Positions 42,101 to 53,989 of a stretch of 64,000 nt of DNA are shown here, piece after piece (within the stretch, counting starts at the first letter, position 1; each line of letters opens with the position of its first letter). The stretch lies in NCBI RefSeq assembly GCF_950295315.1, contig NC_080179.1:74574261-74638260 (forward strand), given 5' to 3'. The position numbers were made by a program, and so were the translations under genes. Under the pieces are notes generated by a model that was not told the DNA's origin, ran no database searches, and saw only the letters and a program-made list of their open reading frames with translations. The DNA comes from Erinaceus europaeus. Taxonomy: Eukaryota > Chordata > Mammalia > Eulipotyphla > Erinaceidae.

Positions 42101-43614
42101 AATGATTATGTAAATAGACCACAGCATTAAGCAATGCAGGGGAACCTGGTGTGATGACATGGATAGAAACAGAAGCAGAATTAACCAAAGGAGAAATGAT
42201 GACCAACAGAGGTGTACACAGATTTGACTTAATAAACTCCCAGAATGAAGAGGACTGATTAACCTTTAAAAAGGATGCTACCCAGAAGTGGGGTTGCTGG
42301 TTGGATTAGTGTTAAGTGCTTGTATTGAAAAGGTGTCTGACCATCTACACAGACCCATGGTGACACTTGATTACAGCCATGGAGTGTCACAGTATACTTT
42401 CTAGAATGGTCACTGGGATCTGAAGCAGGGATGGAGGGTCATTAATGGGAGTAGTGGGAGGACTTACACTCAGGCAACCACCAGGCAGGGTCCCCTCAAC
42501 CTGGCCTGTGGGTCAGGAGGACTGTGTTCCAATTTTAGCAGGCACTTGTGAGAAGGAAAAGTCAGGTTTGTGTGTCTGGACAGGGCCCCAAGGTCGGTGC
42601 TTACATTTGCATTTGTTATGCTCCAGATCACATGAAGCCTGCCTTCCAAACCTTTCTCATGAAACTCATACAAGGTGCAGAATCATCCCACTTATTTTTC
42701 ACCTGAAGTGACTAGGCTCAGAGGTTTTAGCCAACACCTAAGACCATATGAGAGCTTTCAGTGAGGTTCAAACCCTGGTTAGACTCCAAAGTCTGTGCCA
42801 TTTGACAAGCATGCCTGAAGCCCCCCTTGTTTGCAGCTCACATGGCTGGATGAGGGGGAAAGCTTGCTGAGAAGATATGGACAATGGTGACCAGGGAACT
42901 TCACTGTGGAAGTGAGAATACAACACAGTTAAAACAGCTCATAGTCAGTGGAAGCCAGTCTAGCACACAACTGCAAAGGCAGAGGTGACCTCTCGGCTCA
43001 TGCTGGCTGTTGCTGATCTGCTGGCTCTCCTTTTGCCCTAGAAGCATTCTTAGCTCCCCCAACTCCTGCCAGCTCTCCCCGCTGAACTGCTCCCATTCCT
43101 GGAGTTACGCTTATACCTGCAGTCCCACCAGTTTCTATCAAGTCTCTCGCTCAACTCCTTGGATCCTTGAAGCAGACGCAGTTACCTCCATAGATTAGGG
43201 TGGCGTGTATTTGTAGGACAGTCTTCATAAACACTGAGGGTTAGAGGTGGTGTTCAACTCACAGTCATGGGATGATTCCTGCTGACTTCTGTTTGTTTTC
43301 TCCCACTCTGTGCCTGTCTTTTCTTCCATACTGCCTGCTGCAGCCCACAGACTCTGATCATAGACTCAACATCAAACGCACAAGAGCACTGCATAACTTA
43401 ACTAGCTTCTACAAAGCATGGGGTGACGTCTCTACAATAAACCCCCAATTCCATATCTCTCCTAGTGCTCCTGTTTCTGACATTGAGCTTCTTTACTTTG
43501 CTGTGGTTGGCTACTATGAACACCTGTATATGATCGGTGGTAAATTACGAACAAAGCAATTATTCATAGTTACTGTGAGGACAAAAAAAGACCTTCTGTC
43601 ATCATAGCATGCAG
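42101..43614. other. Mostly unassigned; includes a MIR
   Basis: A MIR lies at about 42690-42805. The remaining sequence includes frames of 60-111 codons (43010-43198, 43272-43607) without domain, codon or splice evidence; I do not call them genes. Confidence 0.4.
42690..42805 (-). repeat. MIR-like ancient SINE
   Basis: On the minus strand: 'ggcacagactttggagtctaaccagggtttgaacctcac', then '..ttggctaaaacctctgagcctagtcactt', matching the MIR layout (tctggagtcagac..gggttcaaatcc..ctct-agcct). Confidence 0.6.
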
Positions 43615-45135
43615 TTTATCAATATGACATTAAGATGCTGATTGACACTGGTCATTTCCATCAGTGATATAATTATGGGCCCTTTTGAGGGCTTCTCAGC
43701 AACCTGGCCCTCACTATAAAGTCACAATGGTAGGGTCTGCCCCACTCTCTGAAGGGAGGCTGGGTCCTTCTACTATACCACTAGAAAAAGACTGGTCTTG
43801 TGGTCCAGGAGGTGGGTCAGTGGACAAAGCATCAGACTCTCAAGCATGAGGTCCTGAGTTCAATCCCCAGCGGCACATGTACCAGAGTGATGTCTGGCTC
43901 TTTCTCTCTTCTCCTAGGAGAAGGAGAAGTAGTAGTAGAAGAAGAAGGTGGAGGAGGAGAAGGAGAAGGAGGAAAAGGAGAAGGAGGAGGAGGAGGAGGA
44001 GGAGGAGGAGGAGGAGGAGGAGAAGGAGAAGGAGAAGGAGAAGAAGAAGAAGAAGAAGAAGAAGAAGAAGAAGAGGAGGAGGAGGAAGAGGAAGAAGAAG
44101 AAGGAGACTGGTCTTGAAATAAGTGTAGTCTAGAATGTTCCTAGCTGTAAGTTCCATGGAGTGTTAGCTCAGACTGATAGGGACTCCAAAGTTACACAGG
44201 CTCTAGTGTTAAATATGAATATATATGGGCCTTGGCTCAGATTATTATGGTAAACAGTTAGGGTTATATACTCTCTTCATGTTTTGGAGCTACTTTCTGC
44301 CTTAATACAGCTATCTAGTTCTATTCTCAACTCTGACACCATCTTCTCAGACAATATTTCTCATGTACCTCCTTGTTAGCTCTCAAGCTCAAGCAAAAAT
44401 GACTAAAACCATGGCCCCTAGGGATATACCTAAAAGAGACTTCCTAGTTTATTTCCACCTTAAGGTTTCTATTCTCATCTGTACTATTTCTAAGTTTTGG
44501 TTCCTGTTTATTAAACACTTTGTCTTGCTTTATATATTACTGTCTTTCAGCCACCAAGTTGCAGACGATGTTGCGATTCCATCCTGACTTCCCTGGGCAG
44601 ACCATCTCACCAATATGTTCATGAATCTCAACTCTCTAGAGTTCTACCCCACTAAGGAAAGATAGAAACAGGCTGGGGTTATGGATTGACTTGCCAACAT
44701 CCATGCATAGCAGAGAAACAATTACAGAAGCCATAACTCCCACTTTCTGCAACCCCAAAAATTTTGGTCTATATTCCCATGGGTATGAATGATAGGGGAA
44801 GTAAACCAGAGGGCTCTGTAAGCCCATTCCACTAGGACCTGAAGTGTTTGTCACCAGAAATCTTATTTTTAAAAACCGTCACTGAAAATGAAGCAAATCT
44901 GGAAAACACTGGAGGAAGTCAGGCACTATTTCTTTTACCTGGGAGAGAAGAGGAAGAAAGGAAGATACAGAGAGATAGTTATAGATATAGAACCAACACA
45001 TTATCTGTGACCTTAGGAGAACAATTGCAGTTTTCAGTGGAGGTGGTGGGGACACAGAACTCTGGTGGTGGAAAAGTTGTGGAATTGTACCCTTGTTGTC
45101 TTATTTGTAAATTAATATTAAATCACTAACAAAAA
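43615..45135 (+). mobile_element. L1/HAL1-like 3'-end retroposon, older copy
   Basis: Follows the layout of 33900-34925 with more divergence: 'ggtcatttccatcagtgatataattatgggcccttttg', 'gtttattaaacactttgtcttgctttatatatt', 'ccaagttgcagacgatg', 'ggaaagatagaaacaggctgg', ending 'tctggtggtggaaaagttgtggaattgtaccc..attaaatcactaac'. A SINE D copy is inserted at 43801. Confidence 0.65.
43801..44104 (+). repeat. SINE, family D, with expanded purine tail and 12-bp TSD
   Basis: Head 'tggtccaggaggtgggtcagtggacaaagcatcagactctcaagcatgaggtcctgagttcaatcc', then 'accagagtgatgtctggctctttctc'. The tail has grown into about 190 bp of GAA/GGA/GAG (43918-44104). The direct repeat agactggtcttg flanks it at 43789-43800 and 44105-44116. 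Confidence 0.9.
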
Positions 45136-45910
45136 AATGCTGGTTGAGACCTAGCAGGAGTTTTCATGTGGTAATGAAACACCTCACAGTTCTTAGAATC
45201 TGAATGCAAGATCAAAGAATCTTTGCACTAAAATGCCCATGACGAACAGTTAAAACACGAACAATGGAAAGGATAATGTATTCAGAGTGTTTCCAGAATG
45301 GTAACAGCCTCACATGCTAAGTGTTGCTGTAGGCTCCTAACTGCTAGGGGCCGAGGCGGGGAATCAACTGAACAGCCCCATCAATGGGCCAAGTCGGTGA
45401 GAACAGCTGGTGCGAATGATCTCTTCCTGGTCCCGGCTATCACATGACAAATTACACCTGTCAATGAATAAAACATCCAGTCTTGGCAATCAAGCAATGG
45501 ATTTTTAAGAAGCTTTCCCATTTGTCAATTTAGCTATTGATTCCCCGTGAGAGGTCGCCTAGTCAGAGGCATAGTAAACGAGAGAGCAGAGTGCCCATAG
45601 GCAAGGCAGAGAGGGTTCCTACATGTCCCTCCAGGATCCTGAAACTATTTAAATGTATCCCAAGTGTTAGGTAGCTTATCATCCAGATAATCCCATGTCA
45701 TTGGGTTTCTGATTACCGAGAGCAGGTGCACCAGGCAAACAGCACATACTGATTAAAGGGACCAAATTTGGCGACTGGCAAAGTGTGTTGCTCGGTACTC
45801 TGTGATCACAGGAGGTTCTTGGTGTGTTCATGCTGAGGGGGCCATGCTCAGGAGTCAGGGCCTTCTCATCTGAGATGTGCCCCAATTCCCACCTAGCACG
45901 GTTTTGTTCC

Positions 45911-45943
<33 letters not shown>

Positions 45944-46147
45944 TTTGCTTTTGTTATTAGTACCTATTTTATAAATGATGTGCAACTAGTACTGTGCTGT
46001 TAAATGTTTCAAACTGTATCGCTGAGAAAAAAAAAAAGGAAGTCCTTATTTACAATATCTGCTGATGCCTGTTATATTTTTGCTTTTCTTGTAACTGAAT
46101 TTTAAGCAATCAGTGTGACACCAGTCTGCAAGGAGTTAGGAAGAAAT
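45136..46147. other. Repeat-poor stretch, candidate conserved noncoding element
   Basis: 45340-45560 lacks repeat features, retains CpGs and has compact motif-like blocks ('catgacaaattacacctgtcaatgaataaaac', 'gcaatcaagcaatgg', 'atttgtcaatttagctattgattcc'). A (ATC)n tract lies at 45914-45943. No coding frame is convincing. Confidence 0.4.
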
Positions 46148-46330
46148 GCTAACAGCTGGGCAAGAGAAATAGCTCACCTGGATAGTGCCGCCGCTTTGTC
46201 ATTCGAACAAACCAGGCTTGATCCTAGCCTACACCACACTGAAGGAAGCTTCAGTGTAGTAGCCTCTCTCTCTCTCTCTCTCTCCCCCCCCCCCGTCTGT
46301 CTGTCTGCACCACCAGCACACATAGTTGTC
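46148..46330 (+). repeat. SINE-like, diverged
   Basis: 'gctgggcaagagaaatagctcacctggatagtgc' with a later (TC)n-C run and CT body resembles a decayed tRNA-type SINE. Confidence 0.45.
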
Positions 46331-46829
46331 TATATTTTCTCTGCATGTGTCCTGGAGTTATTAAAAGGTGAGTCACTTGGACTGCTCTCTTTTATCATCT
46401 TTGCTATCATCTTGGAAACCAAATGTAGTGACCTACTTACAACAGAGGTTTAAAAAGTAACACCACAATAAATCAGTAAATGAATTGCCTCCACCAGGAA
46501 ATTTTGAGCTGTAAAATTTTGATGTGTGAAACACACCTAGGCTTTGTGATAGCTGATAAAATAATGGACGTCTTCGCAAAGTCAATGGAAAAGTATGTCA
46601 TCAGGTAAATATTCTGAATAATGCGGGGCAGATGCAGTATGTTCGCCTGCTTTGTTGTTCTAATGCTCAGCCATTCCTTCTGTCCCCACCCTCAGCTCTG
46701 GGGTGATACAATTGACTCCTAACACTGAATAAGTATGTATATGTGAATCTAAGACATATAAACAGAGTGATTTGTACCATAATGATAGTTACCATCTGTA
46801 TCCTGACATATGTGCCTTGTGTATGTGTA

Positions 46830-46863
<34 letters not shown>

Positions 46864-46974
46864 GTAAGAACATTCATCCTTTTTATACTCAAGTCACAGT
46901 GTCTTCCCTTACATTACCCTACGCTAGTGTTCTCATATCAAATCTCCTCTGGATAGGCCTGAAACTCAGAGTTA
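46331..46974. other. Unassigned, with (TG)n microsatellite
   Basis: (TG)n at about 46823-46863. A 'gggcagatgcagtatgttcgcctgctttgttg' piece at 46625 may be another decayed SINE head. No gene seen. Confidence 0.4.
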
Positions 46975-47280
46975 TTTTTTTTCTTTATGTCTTTGTTGGA
47001 GAGAGACAAAGAAAAATTGAGAGGGTAGGGGGGATAGAGATATGGAAAGAGACAGAGAGTCACCTTGCAGCCCTGCTTCACCACTCATGAAGCTTTCCCC
47101 TGCAGGTGGGGACCTGGACCTTGAACTGAATCCTTGTGCACTAGAGTAGGTGAGCTTAACCAAGTGTGCCGTCACCTCCTTGTGCACTAGAGTAGGTGAG
47201 CTTAACCAAGTGTGCCGTCACCTCCTTGTGCACTAGAGTAGGTGAGCTTAACCAAGTGTGCCGTCACCTGGCCCCAAGCT
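46975..47280 (-). repeat. SINE, family C, inverted, with triplicated 46-bp unit
   Basis: The inverted body ('ttggagagagacaaagaaaaattgagagg..', 'gccctgcttcaccactcatgaagctttcccctgcaggtgggg') is followed by three exact 46-bp copies of 'tccttgtgcactagagtagg' plus 'tgagcttaaccaagtgtgccgtcacc' at 47131-47268, which is the SINE head repeated in tandem. Confidence 0.9.
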
Positions 47281-48147
47281 CAATTTTTTTTTCCATTTTT
47301 GTATGCTCTGAGTAGTTGCAGTGCTCAAAAGTATTCCTAATGTGGCATTGACATTTTATAAATAGAAATGAGGCAGAAAAAATGCAGTAACTAAAGAAGT
47401 AAGATAGCATAATAGTCTGAAATGTAGCCTGTGTAGTCAGAATTAAGTATGAAAACAGGATGCACTACGACCAATTCTGGGACAACCACTTAAGTGTTCC
47501 AGTTTTCTCCTCTCTAAGGTGTCGATGTATTTATCAGCCATTCATAGCATATAATATCTGGACTGAGTTAGTGACACTCACAAATCCTAGTCTCTCTACT
47601 GTATCCACCTCACTGCACTCAGTGTCTAAGAAAAAAAAAATGTCTTTTTTTTGTCAACCCTCCTTGCTCAGAAGGATAATCCTATGGTACAGTTGGGCCA
47701 CAGCATAGAAGGAGATAATTTCTGGAGTCTACTGAAAAGAGTTTTACTTTGTCTGACTAAAGGGGCAAAGGTAGCTGCTATCACCTTTTCCTTCTTTGAA
47801 CCAGATGTCATGCCTGGGGGAGCGACAGCAGCTGCTCTGTGACCACAACACCAGGAGAATTGCAGCAAAGCATGAGGCTAAGGTCAGTCTATGTTTCCTG
47901 AGCGAGCCTGGACACACACAGCCTTAGTTTGTTTAAGCCGCTCTTTGTCTCGGAGATGAGCCCGTGAGGGGCCACAATGCTGTCTCTGGTCTTTTCCTGC
48001 CAGGCAGCTAAACTCCCAGTCCATTTTGGAGCGAGTAGCGCCAAATACAGCCTCTCAAATTATAAGGATCTATCTCTCATCCCTTTTCCACCCAATGGCT
48101 ACACATGTATATACTCACCTGTGGCTTAGTGAGTTTCTGAAAATAGC
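47281..48147. other. Unassigned; possible MIR at 47430-47560
   Basis: 'accaattctgggacaaccacttaagtgttccagttttctcctctctaaggtg' resembles a decayed MIR core on the + strand. Nothing else is recognised. Confidence 0.35.
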
Positions 48148-48362
48148 CGGGTGGTGATGCACCTGGTTGAGCACCCATGTTACAGTGTGTAAGGGCCCTG
48201 GAGTTCAAGCCCCCAGTCCCCACCTGCAGGGGGAAAACCTTGCAAGTGGTGAAGCAGGGCTGCAGGTGTCTTTCTGTCTTTCTCCTTCTCTGTCTCCCTT
48301 CTTCTCTAAATTTCTGGCTGTCTCCAATAAGTAAATAATGGTAATAAAGAAACTTTTAAAAA
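48148..48362 (+). repeat. SINE, family C
   Basis: 'gccgggtggtgatgcacctggttgagcacccatgtta', 'ccagtccccacctgcagggggaaa', 'gaagcagggctgcaggtgtctttctgtc' and 'ccaataagtaaataatggtaataaag' tail. Confidence 0.9.
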
Positions 48363-48636
48363 TCCTGATTGTTTTTCATTGAGTTTTCAAGTGATCTTTC
48401 TACCGTTTTTTCTAATTTCACAGGAGAGCTGTCTGACAAGCTCCTACTCCATAGCAAGGCCACCAGAAATCCTCTGGTTCATCCAGTCTTTACTGAGGTT
48501 TCCTCTTCATCCTGCTGACCACCTTCTTAGTAAGACACCACTAAACAGATATGCTGGGGAGATTATGTTAAGTAATGCTTGTTGAGTGCTTAGCTCATTA
48601 CCTTTTAAATAGGAACCATGACACATATATGAGATA

Positions 48637-48637
<1 letters not shown>

Positions 48638-48690
<53 letters not shown>
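48638..48690. repeat. (TA)n microsatellite
   Basis: About 26 uninterrupted TA units, possibly prone to cruciform or slippage. It lies just left of a retroposon 3' end. Confidence 0.95.
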
Positions 48691-48692
<2 letters not shown>

Positions 48693-48715
48693 ATCAGGAC
48701 TTTGTTTCTTCCTTT

Positions 48716-50610
48716 TTAAAAATTTTTTATTTATAAAAAGGGAACATTGACTAAACCATAGGATAAGAGGGGTACAACTCCACACAGTTCCCACCACCAG
48801 AACTCCGTATCCCATCCCCTCCCCTGATAGCTTTCCTATTCTTTGTCCCTCTGGGAGTCTGGACCCAGGGTCATTGCAGGATGCAGAAGGTGGAAGGTCT
48901 GGCTTCTGTAATTGCTTCCCCGCTGAACATGGGCGTTGACAGGTGGATCCATACTCCCAGTCTGCCTCTCTCTTTCCCTAATGGGGAAGGGCTCTGGGGA
49001 AGCTGAGCTCCAGGACACATTGGTGAGGTTGTCTGTCCAGGGAAGTCTGGTCAGCATCATGGCAGCATCTGGAACCTGGTGGTTGACAAGAGAGTTAACA
49101 TACAAAGCCAAACAAATTGTTGACCAATCATGGACCCAAAGGCTGGAATACTGCAGATGAAGAGTTGGGGGATCCTCCATTTTGTAGATAGCTAGTAGGC
49201 ATATTTTAGCTAAATTCCAAAGGGCCTTTGGCTATACTAGCTTTTTTTTTTTTTCTTTTTGCCCCTGAGCCTGAAATCTGATATGCTGGTGGATCCAAGT
49301 TATTGTCAGGTGAGATGGTGTCAAGGCTGGAAAAATGACCAGAAAGCTGGATCAGGGAAGAGAGTAGCTCCCTAATATGGGAAAGAGGTATAAATACTGT
49401 CGACTGTAAACCCCATTGATTTGCTATGATCTGGGGCCCATATTCAGCTTAGGAGCCTATGTGACCTCTGCATCCCTGTAGATCTGAGCTCACATTCTGT
49501 GGTCATGAACATTTCAGGCTGCTCCAATATCCACCCATCTTCCTCAGGTGTAGCATAGAGTATGTTGTCCATCCTCCCTTCAGAGGATGGAACATTCTCT
49601 ACCGTTGTTGATCCAAGTTGAGGGCAAGGTCCAATGGGGGCCCACAAAGGGGTCTATTGTGTTGTTCCTGATAGAAATGACCGGTAACAATGGAGAGAGG
49701 GATTTATTTGAGTTCTAAGCCTATCAACTCTGTTTGGGAATCTCAGGACTCCCTGATTAGAACCCCAGCTGATGGGGTGGCCTGATAGTGACTCAAGAGT
49801 CATCATTAAAGTATGCCATTTTCTTGCCCATATTTAGCTTTTGCAGTCCTTGCTTTGATAAGGTTAGCATGGGAGTGAGTGAGAGAACTGTAATAGGAAG
49901 TAGGTGAGGAGGGTGTCTAAGTCTAAGTAGACACTATTTCATTAGGAACTTGATACTGACTCACTACAGACTATTGTGTATTTTTGCTTTCAGGTATACA
50001 TTTTGCCCTAATTTATGGATACCTGTGAACATATATGCTCTATCTTACGGGACCTGGTCTATATCTAGGTTTTGGGACCTTGTTAGGAAGTGAACTTCCT
50101 GGAATGGAATTAGAGACTACCATGAAAGGAAAGGTCTCACCCCAGTGATGAGGGTGAAGGGTTGGCATTCCAGGCCTGACGTCTCCGGACACAGTCTGAA
50201 GTGAAGAATGCTGAGGTGGGATCAGCTGAGGTGGGATTAGGTTGGGATCAGCGGATGCAATATCATTTGGTATGAATTGAGAGCAGCATGCAGGAAAGTG
50301 AGCCTCACCCTAGAGATACAAGGACTGGTGGAAATACAGGCTCCAAAGTGGAAATGTGGGGCTCCTGCTGTCCTAGGGTTTAAGCAGACAGTAGATAGTT
50401 ATTGCTATAATCACATTAATTGGCAATTGGGATAACTTTGAAAAGTCCCTTTGTTAGGATTTGCTGTATCATACACACCATCATCATATTTTATGTCCTT
50501 TGACATTATTTGTATATAGCTATGTTACCGGTTGCTTCTGATCTTCCTGGACTAAGCTTTTAAGAGAGTCAACATATCAAAGACTCAGCCTGTGTATTAA
50601 AAAGACTCAG
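48716..50610 (-). mobile_element. L1/HAL1-like 3'-end retroposon with 5' inversion
   Basis: 48716-49775 is antisense: it starts at the A-rich tail complement and reads back to the reverse complement of 'cagggagtcctgagattccc'. From about 49776 to 50610 the family is in sense orientation and covers the part that belongs immediately upstream ('cattaattggcaattgggataactttg', 'ggttgcttctgatcttcctgg', 'aagagagtcaacatatcaaagactcag'). This head-to-head layout with near-contiguous breakpoints is the hallmark of twin priming during L1-driven insertion. Confidence 0.75.
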
Positions 50611-50654
50611 TCTGTGCTTTAAAAAGTTTGAGATATTCAATCAGTTTTTCCCCT

Positions 50655-51545
50655 ATCATATTACTTAAATAGTGATTTATATGACTACAAGTTAATAGGA
50701 GTGTATGTAAACACCATTCCCACCACCAAAAGACTGTGTCCCATCCCATCCCCCCTCCCCCCCCACCCCACCCCATTAAGCTAAACATCCACCCTCACCC
50801 TCAACCCAGGGTTTTTACTTTGGTGCCCTACTCCAAATTTAATCAGATTCTGCTTTGGGTTTCCCTTTCTGTTCTTCTTTCTCAACTTCTGGTTATGAGT
50901 GAGATCATCCCATACTCATCTTTATCTTTCTGACTTAGCTCACTTAACGTAATTCCTTCTAGCTCCATCCAAGATGGGTCAGAGAAGGTGGGTTCACTGT
51001 TCTTAATCACTTAATAGTTCTTAATAGTATTCCATTGTGCATATATACCACAGCTTTCTCAGCCACTCATCTGTTGCTGGGCACCTGGGTTGCTTCCAGG
51101 TTTTAGCTATTACAAATTGTGCTGCTATGGACATAGGTGTACACATATCTTTTTGGTTGGACGTTATGGAGTCTTTGGGGTATATCCCCAGGAGATGAAT
51201 TACTGGGTCATATGGAAGGTCCATGTCTAGCCTTTTGAGAGTTCTCCAGACTGCTCTCCAGAGAGGCTGGACCAATTTAAATTCCCACCAGCAGTGCAGA
51301 AGGGTTCCTCTGTCCCCACAGCCTCTCCAGCATTTGTTGCTGCTGTCCTTTTTGATGTATGCCATTCTCACAGGGGTGAGGTGGTACCTCAATGTTGTCT
51401 TTACTTGCATTTCTCTGACAATCAGTGACCTGGAGCAATTTTTCATGTGTTTGTTAGCCTTTTGGCTCTCTTCTGTAGTGAATGTTTTGTTCATATCCTC
51501 TGCCCATTTTTGGATGGGGGATTTTGTTTCTAATTGTAACTGTAC
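50655..51545 (-). pseudogene. 5'-truncated L1, ORF2 C-terminus and 3' UTR, antisense
   Basis: On the minus strand an open stretch reads '[20 protein letters not shown]', '[19 protein letters not shown]', '[18 protein letters not shown]' and '[20 protein letters not shown]', the normal ORF2 end; the frame stays open for 188 codons (51587-51021) although its first codons lie outside L1. The 3' UTR follows to about 50655 and ends with a 'tggtggtgggaatggtg' block shared with the 3'-end retroposon family. Confidence 0.85.
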
Positions 51546-52361
51546 AGGGTTCATGGCTTGGAATGTATCCCTGACAGCATCTAACACTACACCTGGTCCA
51601 TCAAGGTTGGTAGCAGTATATGGCCATTTGATGCCATACCCTCCCCCACTTTGGATGGATTTTCATTTTTCATGAGGAAGCGATTGCATGTGGATGTATG
51701 ATAATGTAGACATATTTAGAGGCAATGAATCTGACCATCTGGTTCAGAGAAGTAGCACAGAATTCCTGACAAAGAGAGGCCCATGTCGTTTGGAGCCATC
51801 CAGGGAGACCTCAGGAGACAGGCAGATGGGCCCTGTTGGGAAGTGGTGGAGGGACTTGTTGGCAATGAAAGTGCTTGCTGGGGGCAGTTCCCTGTGGGAA
51901 TGCCACAGAGCACTAACAGTGTCTGCCTGGGATGTGCTGTTGCTTCCTACCCAGCCACCCGTCCCCAGCTCCCAAGCCTGTTGACTGCCAATGGGTCACA
52001 GCTGGCCCTCACTCCAGAGAATGGCCTTTGACTGATAGAAATGCCTGGTAGGGATATTACGGTCCCTCCTCTAATGATAGCTCCTTGCTAATGACTGAGT
52101 GATCAATTTCCTCATTGAATTGCACTTTGTGCTTTAGTAATCGCTCCAGAAGTCTCCATGGAATCCATTCCCAGCTGAGACCATATCCTTGACAATTCCT
52201 TGCCCTGCCCTGTTCCTCCTTCTACATACTTCCCGAGATGGAAGGGGAAGTTCTCGAGATCTCTTTTTTTCAGAAGAATCACTGCTTGTAAACCTTATTC
52301 TCACACTGTGCTCCTAGGGATTGTCTAGTTCATGACAGGTAATTCAATAAATGTTGAATCA
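51546..52361. other. Unassigned sequence
   Basis: No repeat or gene recognised. Chance frames of 65-98 codons lie at 51688-52031. Confidence 0.4.
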
Positions 52362-52565
52362 TGAGGTTTAGGTGGTAGCACACCAGGCTGAACACACACC
52401 TCACCGTATACAAGGGCCTGGGTACAAGCCCATCTGTAGGGTGAGGGAAGCTTTGTGAACAGTGAAGCAGTGCTGCAGGTGTCTTTCTTCCTCTCTAACT
52501 TCCCCTTCCATTTCAGTTTCTCTTTGTCCTATCAAAGAAATAAACACATTCTTTAAAAAGTCCAG
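52362..52565 (+). repeat. SINE, family C
   Basis: 'ggtttaggtggtagcacaccaggctgaacacacacctcaccgtatacaagggcctggg', 'gaagcagtgctgcaggtgtctttcttcc', 'atcaaagaaataaacac'. Confidence 0.75.
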
Positions 52566-53044
52566 GAAAGTCCATGACTATGCTACACAGGAGTTTGTGC
52601 TATGCAGCAAGGGCTAACTCTGTGCTCTCAAACGACACTATCACATACAGAAAAGGACTAACGAGAGGGACTAGAAGCACAGCACTTCAGTGTCATACAG
52701 AGAGAAACTAAAGACTGATGTACTGGTAGCAGTGCTCTGTTGCTCAAGCTGCCTCCCTGGTTCTCTTTATATCCCCTTCCAGTACAGGACCAAACCTATT
52801 TCAGAGTAATGGATTGATTACATAGATAATGGGCATAACTTCCTCAGTTCATATTTGGGATTCACGTATGCTAGATGTCAGTCTCATTACAAGTGCTAAG
52901 ATTTAAATTTCTAATTGTGTGCCTTGCCTGCACAAGGAAAAAGAACAATGATTAGCTAAAGGTATATTCTATTTCTGGATCCACTTTCTAATTCTCTTTT
53001 GAAGTGGATACTTTTAAAGAGATGAATAATATGACTATGGAAAT
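52566..53044. other. Unassigned sequence
   Basis: I see no gene or repeat here. Confidence 0.4.
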
Positions 53045-53250
53045 ATTTTTCCTTTATTATTTATTGGATACAGACAGAGAAATTGTGAGGAGAAGGGAAG
53101 GAGGGAAATTGAGGGAAGGAGAGAGACACATACAACATATCTTTACCAGTTGTGAAGCTTCCCCCCTGCAGATGGGAATGAGGGTCTTGAACCCAGGTCC
53201 TTGCATGTGGCAACTTGTATACTCAACCACGTGTGCTACCACCCAGTCGC
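53045..53250 (-). repeat. SINE, family C, inverted
   Basis: 'gatacagacagagaaattgtgaggag', 'accagttgtgaagcttccccc', 'gggtcttgaacccaggtccttgcatgtgg', 'caaccacgtgtgctaccaccc'. Confidence 0.85.
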
Positions 53251-53659
53251 AAAGTCTGCACTTCTCATTTCCAGGCAGTTATGAAAATTCCACTTAATTC
53301 TCTCCCTTCTTGTTTGGCTGTAACTTACATACTAAACTTATCAACACAGGATATATGCACCTTAAAACGAAGGAGGAAGAGAGAAGGTGGGAAGTGGGAA
53401 AAGGAGGATGCAGAGAAAAAAAAAAAAAGAAAATGAAAGGAATTACTGCCACCTGAATTTATCCATGCTGGTATCTGCTGACTGATCAATTTTTTTCTGA
53501 CAGAAGTGACCTTTCAGAGAAGCCTCTGGAATTATTCTTCTCCTGTGAGGAGTGGAGGCTCACCAAACCCAGTGGCAGCTGTAGTAAACAACAAAATGAG
53601 AAATCATCCCCACCATTCTATTTGTGTGGAAAGTTTTGATTTAGAATCACTCTGTGTTA
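53251..53659. other. Unassigned sequence
   Basis: An A-run at 53417-53429; no gene or repeat family seen. Confidence 0.4.
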
Positions 53660-53960
53660 TGTGAGATTTATTTATTTATTTATTTACTGAACCACCAGGA
53701 TTATTACTGAAGGGGCTCGATATTTGCAGGATGAATTCATTTTTCTTTCACATTTCCTGTTTTCCTTCTTTTATTTGATGAGACAGAGAGAAATTGAGAA
53801 ATGGAGACAGAGAGTAAGAAAGGGACTTCCAGGAAGCATGGAAACGGAGTAACAAGAGAACAGGAAGGATGCTCCCTCAACTGGGACATCTGCAGCCACA
53901 GGTGGGTGCTCAGGCACATGGCTGGGGTGAGAAGGGTGTGGGTTTACAGGCAAACAGAAA
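53660..53960 (-). repeat. Decayed inverted SINE
   Basis: TTTA repeats (53668-53688), 'actgaaccaccaggattattactg', 'gagacagagagaaattgagaaatggagacagagag' look like tail and body of inverted SINE material; the head is not recognisable. Confidence 0.45.
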
Positions 53961-53989
53961 CTTTCCACGCGGGTGACCCAACTCGGCGC

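Noticed and set aside
43272..43607. 111-codon ORF as a host exon
   Set aside because: No domain, no splice-site support and no repeat in other frames to indicate coding selection; length is within chance expectation.
43800..44157. Long poly-Glu, poly-Arg and poly-Leu frames
   Set aside because: They are six-frame readings of a GAA/GGA microsatellite in a SINE tail; triplet repeats stay open in all frames.
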